NCBI RefSeq assembly: GCF_021556475.1
Contig: NZ_JAKGBZ010000013.1
Span: forward strand, 1-64,000
Direction of reading: 5' to 3'
DNA: 64,000 nucleotides
Source: Acidiphilium iwatense
GTDB lineage: Bacteria > Pseudomonadota > Alphaproteobacteria > Acetobacterales > Acetobacteraceae
The notes below the pieces were generated by a model. It was given only the letters and a program-made list of their open reading frames with translations. It did not search any database and was not told where the DNA came from. Position numbers and translations under genes: made by a program. Shown in pieces: positions 17,687 through 27,172 of the stretch (the stretch's first letter is position 1; each line of letters opens with the position of its first letter).

Positions 17687-17729
17687 ATGGCTTCTGGCTG
17701 GATTGCTGCGCGATTCAACCAGAAGCCAT
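17687..17729. promoter_or_regulatory. Second hairpin upstream of rnhB
   Basis: ATGGCTTCTGG at 17687-17697 and CCAGAAGCCAT at 17719-17729 make a perfect 11-bp stem with a 21-base loop. The right arm ends 9 bases before the chosen rnhB start and could occlude its ribosome-binding region. It could equally be a structural repeat. No poly-T follows. Confidence 0.4.
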
Positions 17730-17738
17730 ATTGATCTT

Positions 17739-18389
17739 ATGCCTGACTGCCGCCACGAAACCCGGATCGGCGGCGTGGTCGCCGGGGTGGACGAGGTGGG
17801 GCGCGGGCCGCTCGCCGGCCCCGTGGTGGCGGCGGCGGCGATCCTGCCGGACGTGCTGCCTGCAGGACTGGCCGCGCTGATCGACGATTCCAAGAAACTC
17901 TCCGCCGCCCAGCGCGTGCGTGCTCTGGCCGCGCTGATCGATTCTGGCGCGTTCGTCGCGCTGGGCGCCGCATCGGTCGCCGAAATCGCCCGCCTCAACA
18001 TCCTGCACGCGAGCCTGCTCGCGATGCGCCGGGCGGTCTCGCGGCTGAAATGCCGCCCGGATCACGTGCTGATCGACGGCCACATCGCGCCGTCGCTGCC
18101 GATGCCCTGCACCACGCTGATCGGCGGCGACGGTATTTCGCTGTCGATCGCGGCGGCTTCGATCGCGGCCAAAATCGCCAGGGACCGGCTGATGACGCGG
18201 CTGGATACCCGCTACCCCGGCTATTTCTGGGCGCGCAACGCCGGCTACGGCACGCCGGCACACCGCGCGGCGATCGCCTCGCTCGGCATCACCGTGCATC
18301 ACCGGCGCGGCTTCGGTCCCTTGCTGACCGAGGGCTTGCCCAGCAAGGCGGAAGCGATCGCGGCAAGCGATGCGGTGGCCAGCAGATAG
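17739..18389 (+). CDS. rnhB: Ribonuclease HII
   Basis: A 216-residue RNase HII that cleaves the RNA of RNA-DNA hybrids and single ribonucleotides in DNA. The motif [14 protein letters not shown] at the N-terminus holds the first catalytic Asp and Glu. Later acidic residues lie in LIDGH and near YPGY. The start at MPDCRHETR was preferred because the conserved domain begins shortly after it. The last 91 bases overlap the 3' end of the convergent MFS gene, an unusually long tail-to-tail overlap. The C-terminus after HRRGFGP is slightly extended. Confidence 0.95.
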   Translation: MPDCRHETRIGGVVAGVDEVGRGPLAGPVVAAAAILPDVLPAGLAALIDDSKKLSAAQRVRALAALIDSGAFVALGAASVAEIARLNILHASLLAMRRAVSRLKCRPDHVLIDGHIAPSLPMPCTTLIGGDGISLSIAAASIAAKIARDRLMTRLDTRYPGYFWARNAGYGTPAHRAAIASLGITVHHRRGFGPLLTEGLPSKAEAIAASDAVASR

Positions 18390-19612
18390 ACCCCGGCGGC
18401 CAGCTTGCTGCCGGTCACCCCGATCAGCGCGGTCGCGATCATCGGCGCGGTGCCGCCGCCGAACCCCATGCCGAGATTGAACGCCAGCGAATAGCCCGAC
18501 AGCCGGTAGCGGGGCGGAAACAGTCCCGAGAGCATGGCGGGCGCCGCGCCCATCACCAGCGCGAGCAGCAGCGCGAACCCGATCTGCACTGCCCAGAGGC
18601 CGGATGACGCCGCATCGCGCGCGGCGGCGAAGCCGGGCCAGGCGGTCAGCGCCAGTGCCGCGAAAGCGAGCGCGATCAGAGTCGTGCGTCCGATCAGACG
18701 ATCGGTGCTCCAGCCGGCGAGGGGAATGACCAGGATGGTCAGCGCCTGGGCGATCGTGTTGATGCCGAGCGCGCGCGCCGCGTCCGTATGGCCGAAACTG
18801 GTCGCGAAGGTCGGCAGGAACACCATGGCGAGATAGAAGCTGCCGCCATAGCCGAAGGCGAACAGGGTCGCGAGGCCGAGCCCGCGCGGATTTTCGGCGA
18901 AAGCCACCCGCAGCGGAGCGATTCTCTCGTTCGGGTCGGGCCGGTAGGGGCTGTCCTCGATATGACGGCGGAGCAGGAACGCGATCGCGGCGAGCGCGCC
19001 GCCGGCGAGAAACGGGATGCGCCAGGCGCCGGCATCGAGGGCATGGGCGCCGCCGACCGCCGCGGTGAGTGCCGCGAGCCCGGCCGCCAGCAGCGAGCCG
19101 CCCATCGAGCCGATATTGGCGAAGCTGCCGGCGAAGCCCCGGCGATTTTCGGGCGCGGTCTCGACCAGATAGGTCACCGATCCGGTGAACTCGCCGCCCA
19201 CCGAAACTCCCTGCAGGATGCGCACCAGGACCAGCAGAACCGGGGCCGCGACCCCGGCCTCTGCATAGGTCGGCAGCAGGCCGACCAGAACCGTGGCGCT
19301 GCCCATCATGGTCACCGAAAGCAGCAGGACGAACTGCCTGCCGATCCGATCGCCGAGATAGCCGAAAACAATGCCGCCCAGCGGGCGCATCAGAAAACCG
19401 ATGGCGAATCCGGCGAACACCCCGAGCAGCGAGGCGATGCGGTCATGCGAGGGGAAGAACAGCCGGCCCAGCGTGGGGGCAAGGAAGCCGTATAGCCCGA
19501 AATCATACCATTCGAGCACGTTGCCGATCGCGCCGGCGGCGAGAGGCCGCCAGGCCAGCGCGGCCTCAGCCGTATCTCTGCTCGGGATGGCGCAGATGCC
19601 AGAGCCGCTCAT
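18299..19612 (-). CDS. MFS transporter, metabolite:H+ symporter (MHS/ProP-like) type
   Basis: A 437-residue, 12-helix transporter. The N-terminal [13 protein letters not shown] in helix 1 is the hallmark of the MHS family, which imports organic acids or compatible solutes with protons. The loop motif [10 protein letters not shown] between helices 2 and 3 is present. No substrate-specific residues can be assigned. The 5' end overlaps the small upstream gene by 47 bases and the 3' end overlaps rnhB by 91 bases, showing extreme compaction. It is probably transcribed with the upstream 98-codon gene. Confidence 0.9.
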   Translation of the reverse strand: MSGSGICAIPSRDTAEAALAWRPLAAGAIGNVLEWYDFGLYGFLAPTLGRLFFPSHDRIASLLGVFAGFAIGFLMRPLGGIVFGYLGDRIGRQFVLLLSVTMMGSATVLVGLLPTYAEAGVAAPVLLVLVRILQGVSVGGEFTGSVTYLVETAPENRRGFAGSFANIGSMGGSLLAAGLAALTAAVGGAHALDAGAWRIPFLAGGALAAIAFLLRRHIEDSPYRPDPNERIAPLRVAFAENPRGLGLATLFAFGYGGSFYLAMVFLPTFATSFGHTDAARALGINTIAQALTILVIPLAGWSTDRLIGRTTLIALAFAALALTAWPGFAAARDAASSGLWAVQIGFALLLALVMGAAPAMLSGLFPPRYRLSGYSLAFNLGMGFGGGTAPMIATALIGVTGSKLAAGVYLLATASLAAIASALLGKPSVSKGPKPRR

Positions 19613-19862
19613 GGGCGGCGACCAGGCTTTCGATGCTTTTGCGCCGATTGGTGTCGGGGTTGACGGTGCGCCGGGACAGCATCTTTTCCAGGATCACCAG
19701 CAATTGTTCCGCGACGTCGTAATCGTCCTGATCGCAGGCATGGTGAAAGGCGATGAGAATCTTGTCGGACAGGCGTCGGCTGTAGCGCGACTGCGATCGG
19801 TCCGGTTTTGCGTTGTCGGTCACTTGGTCGACAGAATCCTCATCCACCACGGTTACACCCAA
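19566..19862 (-). CDS. Small conserved alphaproteobacterial protein of unknown function
   Basis: A 98-residue, charged, soluble protein. The core ILIAFHHACDQDDYDVAEQL, followed by a helical leucine-rich segment and [15 protein letters not shown], looks like a conserved two-to-three-helix bundle. I recall similar small proteins in Rhodospirillales, but no function is known to me. It overlaps the start of the transporter gene by 47 bases on the same strand. No signal peptide or membrane segment is present. Confidence 0.7.
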   Translation of the reverse strand: MGVTVVDEDSVDQVTDNAKPDRSQSRYSRRLSDKILIAFHHACDQDDYDVAEQLLVILEKMLSRRTVNPDTNRRKSIESLVAAHERLWHLRHPEQRYG

Positions 19863-19960
19863 TCTGAAGATGAACGGTTCGTCACCTTACTGATTTTTAG
19901 TCGTTGCGCCATCCGAAAATCGTCCGAAAATAGCACCAATTGCAATCAACGCGCGATTTT

Positions 19961-19991
19961 CCGGCAGGCCTGAGCCGGTCAGGCCCGCCGG
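19961..19991. terminator. Strong hairpin between nrdB and the small upstream-facing gene
   Basis: CCGGCAGGCCTGA at 19961-19973 pairs with TCAGGCCCGCCGG at 19979-19991, with 12 of 13 positions matched and a 5-base loop. It lies 110 bases beyond the nrdB stop, in an AT-richer gap (19863-20100) that holds no gene. As an nrdB terminator it lacks an immediate U tract on the minus strand. A T run follows about 9 bases later on the plus strand. Confidence 0.45.
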
Positions 19992-20100
19992 CGCGCAGAT
20001 TTTTGGATAGATTTCCAGGTTATAAAGGCATGGTTCCAAAATTTTTACAAGTTTAGTCGCACAATGATTTTCCTGCGGGATCGGCGCGAATCGGTCGGAT

Positions 20101-21150
20101 TTACGAAACCGAGGCCGGCGTTTCGGACGAAAACACGAAATCGGCGAAGGCATCTTCCCAGGAGCCGGTGGTCGAGGCCTTGCTGTATTCGGTCGCCCGG
20201 TTTTCGAAGAAATTCGCGTGCTCCACCGCGTTGAGCATCTCGTCGAGCCAGGGCAGCGGGTTCTTCTCGATATGGAACAGCACGTTGAGGCCGAGTTGCT
20301 GCAACCGGCGATCGGCGATGAAGCGGATATAGCGCTTGACATCGGCGGCGGTCAGCCCCTCGACCGCGCCGAACTCGAACGCCAGATCGATGAACGCATC
20401 CTCGTGATCGACGATGGTTGCGCACGACAGATAGAGTTCGCGCCGCAGCTCCTCGGTCCAGATCTCCGGGTTTTCCGAAATGAAGGTGCGGAACAGGCGG
20501 ATCACCGAGATGCAGTGCAGGCTCTCGTCGCGCACCGACCAGGAGATGATCTGGCCCATCCCTTTCATTTTGTTGAAACGCGGAAAATTCAGCAGGATCG
20601 CGAAGGAGGCGAACAGTTGCAGCCCTTCGGTGAAGGCGCCGAAGGCCGCCAGCGTCTTGGCGATCTCGTGCTTACTGTCGACCCGGAAGCCGTGCATGTA
20701 GTCGTACTTGTCCTTCATTTCCTTGTATTTCATGAAGGCCGAGTATTCGAGTTCCGGCATTCCCACGGTATCGAGCAGATGCGAATAGGCGGCGATATGC
20801 ACGGTCTCGATATTGGAAAACGCCGACAGCATCATCAGCACTTCGGTCGGTTTGAACACCTGCGAATAGTGCTTCATGTAGCAGTTGTTCACCTCGACAT
20901 CCGCCTGGGTGAAGAAGCGGAAAATCTGGGTCAGCAGATTGCGCTCGCCGGACGTCAGATTCTTGTGCCAGTCCTTCACGTCGTCGGCCAGCGGCACTTC
21001 CTCGGGCAGCCAATGCACCCGCTGCTGGGTCAGCCACGCCTCATAGGCCCACGGGTAGCGGAACGGCTTATAGACCGGATTTTCGGTCAGCAGGTCGTAT
21101 TTTTGCGCTGTGGACGGGACGGATGACGGGGCGGAAACGATGGCGGACAT
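20101..21150 (-). CDS. nrdB: Ribonucleoside-diphosphate reductase beta subunit (class I)
   Basis: A 349-residue ferritin-like radical-generating subunit that supplies the tyrosyl or metal radical to NrdA for dNTP synthesis. Metal-ligand segments of the four-helix core are visible, such as FFTQADVEVNN, FSNIETVHIAAYSHLLD and VRDESLHC. The start at MSAIVSAPSS is preceded by AGAGG at a spacing of eight bases, so it was preferred to the longer upstream frame. nrdA lies 100 bases upstream on the same strand, so the order is nrdA-nrdB. The C-terminal tail that docks on NrdA ends at the stop. Confidence 0.95.
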   Translation of the reverse strand: MSAIVSAPSSVPSTAQKYDLLTENPVYKPFRYPWAYEAWLTQQRVHWLPEEVPLADDVKDWHKNLTSGERNLLTQIFRFFTQADVEVNNCYMKHYSQVFKPTEVLMMLSAFSNIETVHIAAYSHLLDTVGMPELEYSAFMKYKEMKDKYDYMHGFRVDSKHEIAKTLAAFGAFTEGLQLFASFAILLNFPRFNKMKGMGQIISWSVRDESLHCISVIRLFRTFISENPEIWTEELRRELYLSCATIVDHEDAFIDLAFEFGAVEGLTAADVKRYIRFIADRRLQQLGLNVLFHIEKNPLPWLDEMLNAVEHANFFENRATEYSKASTTGSWEDAFADFVFSSETPASVS

Positions 21151-21250
21151 GAACCAAACCTCTGTTGCTGGAAGCATCGACGCGGCTGAAATTTCAAGGT
21201 GGTTTAATTCGAGAGAGTCGAAATTTGACGGGGGGAAGATCAAAATATCA

Positions 21251-23137
21251 TCACTGACACGCCAGGCACTCCTCGTAATTGGTCGGGCTCGCCGCCGCAA
21301 CCAGCGGCAGGGGCGCCGTATCGTTGGCCGCCTCGTCATGGCTGCGCCGTTCGACCTTTTCGCTCACCGTATCGGCGCGCTGGATCGACAGCGACCGGCA
21401 ATAATACAGCGACTTCACCCCGCGCTTCCACGCCTGATAATGGATCTGGTGCAGATCCCGCTTATGCACGTCGGCGGGCAGAAACACGTTGACCGACTGG
21501 CTCTGGCAGATATACGGCGTCCGATCCGCCGCGTGCTCGACCACCCAGCGCTGATCCAGCTCGAACGCGGTCTTGAACACCGATTTCTCGTCGTCGGTCA
21601 GGAAATCGAGATGCTGCACCGACCCCTTGGTGACGGTGATGTTCGACCAGGTCTCGTCGTCGTCGCGGCCTTTGGCGGCCAGCAGTTGCTGCAGGTGGCG
21701 GTTGCGGACCGAGAAGCTGCCGGAGAGTGTCTTCTGCAGGAACACATTGGCGGCGATCGGCTCGATTCCGGGGCTCGCATTGCCCGCGATGATCGAGATC
21801 GAGGCGGTCGGCGCGATCGCCATCTTGTTGGAAAACCGCTCCATGATCCCGTAATCTGCGGCATCCGGGCACGGCCCGCGTTCGGCGGCCAGCTTGTGCG
21901 ACGCCGCATCGGCCCCAGACCGAATATGCTTGAAAATCCGTATGTTCCACACCTTCGCCATGGCGCTCTCGAAGGGGATGTTCAGCGCCTGCAGGAACGA
22001 ATGGAACCCCATCACCCCAAGCCCCACCGAACGCTCGCGCATCGCCGCATACTTCGCCCGGCTCATGCTGTCCGGCGCGCGGTCGATGAAATCCTGCAGC
22101 ACATTATCGAGGAAGCGCATCACATCCTCGATGAACTGCGGATTGTCGTGCCACTCGAACCAGGTTTCCAGATTGATCGAGGACAGGCAGCACACCGCGG
22201 TCCGCTGCGCGCCGTGCTGGTCGAGCCCGGTCGGCAGGGTGATCTCGGAGCACAGATTCGAGGTCTTCACTTCGAGTCCGGCCAGTTTATGATGCTCCGG
22301 CCGCGCGTTGTTCACATGATCGGAGAACACCAGATACGGCTCGCCGGTCTCGATCCGCGCGGTCAGCAGCCGCACCCACAGCGCGCGCGCCGACACGCTG
22401 CGCACATGCGCGTTATCCTTGGGCGAGGTGAGGGACCACATCTCGTCGCCCTCGACCGCGCGCATGAACGCGTCCGAAATCAGAATGCCATGATGCAGGT
22501 TGAGCGCCTTGCGGTTCGGGTCGCCGCCGGTCGGCCGGCGGATCTCGATGAATTCCTCGATTTCCGGGTGCGAAACCGGCAGATACACCGCCGCCGAGCC
22601 GCGCCGCAGCGAGCCCTGGGAAATTGCAAGCGTCAGGCTGTCCATCACCCGGATGAACGGCACCACGCCCGAGGTCTTGCCGTTCTGGCCGACCTTTTCG
22701 CCGATCGAGCGCAGATTGCCCCAATAGGAGCCGATGCCGCCGCCCTTGCTCGCCAGCCAGACATTCTCGTTCCAGAGATCGACGATCCCCTCCAGACTGT
22801 CCGACGCCTCGTTCAGGAAGCAGGAAATCGGCAGCCCGCGCGAGGTGCCGCCATTGGAGAGCACCGGCGTCGCCGGCATGAACCACATCCGGCTGATATA
22901 GTCGTAGAGCCGCTGCGCGTGCGCGGTATCGTCGCCATAATAGGAGGCGACACGGGCGAACAGATCCTGATAGCCCTCGCCGGGCAGCAGGTAGCGGTCG
23001 TCCAGGGTCGCCCGGCCGAAATCGGTCAGCAGCGAATCGCGCGACCGGTCGACCCGCACCTGATGCCGTCCCGGCATCTGGACGATATCGTCGAGGTCGT
23101 CGAGCATCGACGGTTCGGTTCGGGTGATCGCGTTCAT
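21251..23137 (-). CDS. nrdA: Ribonucleoside-diphosphate reductase alpha subunit (class I, no ATP-cone)
   Basis: A 628-residue catalytic subunit. The redox-active cysteines are visible in PISCFLNE, the radical cysteine in SNLCSEITLP and its partner region in AVCCLSSIN. The tyrosine pair is in SLYYCRSL, and the C-terminal CLAC tail (YEECLACQ) receives electrons from thioredoxin or glutaredoxin. No N-terminal ATP-cone is present; E. coli NrdA has 761 residues with one. The start at MNAITRTE is supported by a GGAG element. A longer in-frame start near 23275 exists, but its codon use is unlike coding sequence and it holds a promoter-like site. Confidence 0.93.
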   Translation of the reverse strand: MNAITRTEPSMLDDLDDIVQMPGRHQVRVDRSRDSLLTDFGRATLDDRYLLPGEGYQDLFARVASYYGDDTAHAQRLYDYISRMWFMPATPVLSNGGTSRGLPISCFLNEASDSLEGIVDLWNENVWLASKGGGIGSYWGNLRSIGEKVGQNGKTSGVVPFIRVMDSLTLAISQGSLRRGSAAVYLPVSHPEIEEFIEIRRPTGGDPNRKALNLHHGILISDAFMRAVEGDEMWSLTSPKDNAHVRSVSARALWVRLLTARIETGEPYLVFSDHVNNARPEHHKLAGLEVKTSNLCSEITLPTGLDQHGAQRTAVCCLSSINLETWFEWHDNPQFIEDVMRFLDNVLQDFIDRAPDSMSRAKYAAMRERSVGLGVMGFHSFLQALNIPFESAMAKVWNIRIFKHIRSGADAASHKLAAERGPCPDAADYGIMERFSNKMAIAPTASISIIAGNASPGIEPIAANVFLQKTLSGSFSVRNRHLQQLLAAKGRDDDETWSNITVTKGSVQHLDFLTDDEKSVFKTAFELDQRWVVEHAADRTPYICQSQSVNVFLPADVHKRDLHQIHYQAWKRGVKSLYYCRSLSIQRADTVSEKVERRSHDEAANDTAPLPLVAAASPTNYEECLACQ

Positions 23138-23446
23138 CGCTGCTTCGTCTCCGCTCGGGTTCGCGTCCACCATAACAACATATAGAGGGGGTCCCACGCA
23201 ATGACCTACTACATCGGGTTCCATCACAAAATTCGCTTGCACCGAGTCGGGGTCAAGCCGGGCTAAATCGTTCATGATTTGTTCCATTATACTCAGGGCG
23301 CAATCCCGGCAAGACGCCCCGACTCGATGACATTCATGTGGTGATTGGTCGTCGCGACAACCAGGCGAACCGCTGGTTGTCGCGTGCATGGCAATGCCAC
23401 GCTCGCCGCGCCCCAGCCCCAGGGCGCGGTCACCTGTGCTGGTGGA
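23138..23446 (-). promoter_or_regulatory. nrdA leader: promoter-like -10 and possible NrdR box
   Basis: This 309-base stretch has no gene. On the minus strand TATAAT at 23291-23286 is a perfect -10 hexamer, with a weak TTGC-type -35 about 15-17 bases further upstream. Between it and the nrdA start, ACAACATATAGAG at about 23175-23187 (plus-strand reading) resembles the AT-rich centre of NrdR boxes, but only one box is seen where two are usual. The perfect hairpin at 23353-23384 also falls in this gap. Confidence 0.35.
23353..23384. terminator. Perfect 12-bp hairpin downstream of the aspartate aminotransferase gene
   Basis: CGCGACAACCAG at 23353-23364 and CTGGTTGTCGCG at 23373-23384 form a perfect stem with an 8-base loop. 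It is 62 bases beyond the aminotransferase stop and about 60 bases upstream of the nrdA promoter-like site. The position suits a transcription boundary. No U tract follows on either strand, so a factor-dependent stop or a protein-binding palindrome is also possible. Confidence 0.45.
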
Positions 23447-24679
<1,233 letters not shown>

Positions 24680-24777
24680 CTAACGTGGATTGCCCTGCTT
24701 GAACATCCTTCGAACGCCGCATCTGCCGTGCGGCCCTTGCCGAGCGGCGCGCGACGCCATATCAGACCTTGCGCGCA

Positions 24778-24852
24778 TGGGGTGTAGCCAAGCGGTAAGG
24801 CAGCGGATTTTGATTCCGCCATGCGGAGGTTCGAATCCTCCCACCCCAGCCA
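24778..24852 (+). tRNA. tRNA-Gln (anticodon TTG)
   Basis: A 75-base cloverleaf including an encoded CCA. The acceptor arms TGGGGTG and CACCCCA pair. The D arm contains AGCCAAGCGGTAAGGC. The anticodon stem CGGAT-ATTCCG region presents TTG, reading CAA and CAG. The T arm contains GGTTCGAATCC. The discriminator is G. It is transcribed away from the aminotransferase gene and towards the 3' end of the DUF4175 gene. Confidence 0.97.
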
Positions 24853-24859
24853 GCTCCGA

Positions 24860-27172
24860 TCAGAAACGATTGCCCAGCAGCCGGTGGTAATAAAGATGCG
24901 CCGGCGGCGGCAGGCCGGGCTCGGCGTCGCGCCGGATCAGTTCGTTCTCGATCTGCCGCGCCTCCGAATGCGCGCCGGCCCGGCCCAGGCTCAGCACGCC
25001 ACGATTCTCATTGCCGAACTCGCCATGGCCGCCCGGCGCATGCCGGCCAAGCCCGACCGGCCCGCCGCCGGTGCCATGCCCCGCCTGCATCGATTGCAGC
25101 GCGCCGGAAGCCTGCTGCAATGCTGTGATCGCGGCGCGTTCCGGCGGCACCGCGCCCGCGCGGTCGCCGGCCTTGAGATGCGCTTCCGCGCCTGCCATCG
25201 CCCGCTTGCCGTTGCCGAGTTCCGGCATCGCGGGCAGGCCGGCATTCGCCATCGCCCGCCGGATCGCCTGCAGGGCCATTTGCAAGCCTTGCTGTTCCTG
25301 GGCGAGCGCCTGACTGCGCGGTCCGGGTTTCTGTCCGGCGGTATTGCCCATCGGCGGCAGGCTGCGCCGTCCGGTGCGGTCCATCAGCCGGGATTCCCGG
25401 CGCATCAGGCGCGACAATGCCTGGGCGGCGTTCTGCTCCGCCCGTTGCGCCGCCGCCTGGGCCGCGCTCATCGGCGCGGCGTTCTGCAACTGGTTCAGCA
25501 TGTGGCGCAGCCGGCGCATGTCGCGCCGCGCCTGCGCTTCTTCTCCGGCAGCCGCTTCATGGGCGATGCGCTGGGCCAGCCGGTCGATCGCCGACATCGA
25601 CATCGGCTGCGCTTGTTGATTCCGCGCCTGTGCCTGCTGTGCCAGGGCCGAAAGATGCGCTTCGGTGGTCCGGTTCAGCCGATCGAGCAGGGCGCGCAAC
25701 TGGCGCGCGGTCTCCGGCCGCCCATCCAGCGCGCGCTCGAGGGCCTGTTCCAGCGCGCGCCGCGCGGCGTCGAGCTGCTGCGCCGACCGGTATGCCGCGC
25801 CCTGTTCGGCGCGCTGCACCAGGGTCCAGAGCTGCGCCTCGGGATGCGCGGCCTTGCCGCCGCCGGCGGCGAAAGCCGCGGCGAATCGCCGGATCGCCTT
25901 GCCGGTTCCCGGCGTCACCGCCCCCGGCGGCGACTGGCCGATCGCGATGAGCGTTTTCGCCAGTGCGGGGCGCAGCGTCGGGGTCAGCGCCAGGGCACGG
26001 CGCACGTCTTCCAGCGCCTGCGCCGTGCGATTGACCAGATGCGGTGCCGGTAAGGTGAATTTCGCCTCCGCCGATCGCCCAGTCAGATTGGCCGGATTGA
26101 TCGCGGCGAGCCGGCCGGACACCGCGAGCCCGGCATAGGGGCTCGCGAGCAGGTCGAGCCGCGCCGCGCCCGACAGGCGTTTGCCGCGAGCGAGCGAGGC
26201 GCTTTCCGTGCGCGCATTCGGCGCGGACACCGGAAGGTAGCGCAATGCCAGGGATTTCAGCCCGTAGCGACTCTCGGCCCGCCACGACAGATCGATCCGC
26301 CTGCCGTCCGCATCGGGATGCGGCGGGACGGTGAAACCGATGAGCGGCGGTGTGGGTGCCGTCACGTCGATGCGGAACCGTGCCGCGCGATGCCAGAACG
26401 GCCCGACAACCACGCGCGTCGAGACCAGGAGCGGCTGCGTCGCCCGGTAGCTGCCCCGGTCGAGCGTGGCGAAGCCGAGAGGTTTCCCGCCGATCCAGGC
26501 GGCGGGCGCGCCGCCGCCCGCGCCGGTCACGATCAGCGAGAGCGAGGAACCGGCCAGGGCATGAACGATCCGGTCCCGCGCGCCGATCAGGCGCGGCGCC
26601 CCGCGGGTCCAGCGCGGCGGCGTGATCCAGGCCTGCACGGACATGGCGGGGCCGGCGAACAGGCGCGGCGGGGCGAGGAGCCCGGCAAGCCGCGACCCTG
26701 CCTGCGGCCCGGCGGCGATCCAGGCGGCGATCAGCCCCAGCAGCAGCAAGGCGCGCAGCGCGAACGGATCGTGCGCCGCGAAATCGGGCGCCGGCACACC
26801 CACCTTCGCACCCGCGATCGCCCGGTCCAGCCGCGCGCGATACGCCGCCCATAACGGCGCCTCGGCACCCTCGAGCGGCGCGGGACGGTCCTCGATCGCC
26901 GCGATCGGCCGGTGCGCCAGCCCCGAATCGCGCTCGATCCGCCGGTCGATCGCGGCCGGCTCGGGCGCGCGGAAGCGCCGATACGCCTGCCAGACCGTCG
27001 CGGCCAGCCCGGCCAGCCCCAGAATGTCGACGATCCAGCCGCCCGCACCGGTCAGGGCGAGGATCAGGAACAGCACAATCACCCCGACCGGCACCATCGC
27101 CGCGATCGCCAGGGCCTCGACCCAGAGCACGATGCGCGCCCGCCTGCGCAACCGGGCGAGGCGGGAGACCAT
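24860..27172 (-). CDS. DUF4175 / TIGR02302 family membrane protein
   Basis: A 770-residue protein of an alphaproteobacterial family of unknown function. Two hydrophobic segments lie within residues 15-60 and another at about 137-155. A beta-rich middle follows, and then a long helical, alanine-, glutamine- and arginine-rich low-complexity region from about 380 to 700. The shape suggests an anchored protein with a large extracytoplasmic or coiled domain. The start codon directly abuts the lysA stop (TAG then ATG), so it is downstream in the argH-lptM-lysA operon. Family recognition is from its composition and location. Confidence 0.85.
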   Translation of the reverse strand: MVSRLARLRRRARIVLWVEALAIAAMVPVGVIVLFLILALTGAGGWIVDILGLAGLAATVWQAYRRFRAPEPAAIDRRIERDSGLAHRPIAAIEDRPAPLEGAEAPLWAAYRARLDRAIAGAKVGVPAPDFAAHDPFALRALLLLGLIAAWIAAGPQAGSRLAGLLAPPRLFAGPAMSVQAWITPPRWTRGAPRLIGARDRIVHALAGSSLSLIVTGAGGGAPAAWIGGKPLGFATLDRGSYRATQPLLVSTRVVVGPFWHRAARFRIDVTAPTPPLIGFTVPPHPDADGRRIDLSWRAESRYGLKSLALRYLPVSAPNARTESASLARGKRLSGAARLDLLASPYAGLAVSGRLAAINPANLTGRSAEAKFTLPAPHLVNRTAQALEDVRRALALTPTLRPALAKTLIAIGQSPPGAVTPGTGKAIRRFAAAFAAGGGKAAHPEAQLWTLVQRAEQGAAYRSAQQLDAARRALEQALERALDGRPETARQLRALLDRLNRTTEAHLSALAQQAQARNQQAQPMSMSAIDRLAQRIAHEAAAGEEAQARRDMRRLRHMLNQLQNAAPMSAAQAAAQRAEQNAAQALSRLMRRESRLMDRTGRRSLPPMGNTAGQKPGPRSQALAQEQQGLQMALQAIRRAMANAGLPAMPELGNGKRAMAGAEAHLKAGDRAGAVPPERAAITALQQASGALQSMQAGHGTGGGPVGLGRHAPGGHGEFGNENRGVLSLGRAGAHSEARQIENELIRRDAEPGLPPPAHLYYHRLLGNRF

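Noticed and set aside
23138-23290. Longer NrdA start in the upstream in-frame stretch
   Set aside because: Codon use there is unlike coding sequence, it contains a TATAAT box, and a good ribosome-binding site precedes the later ATG.
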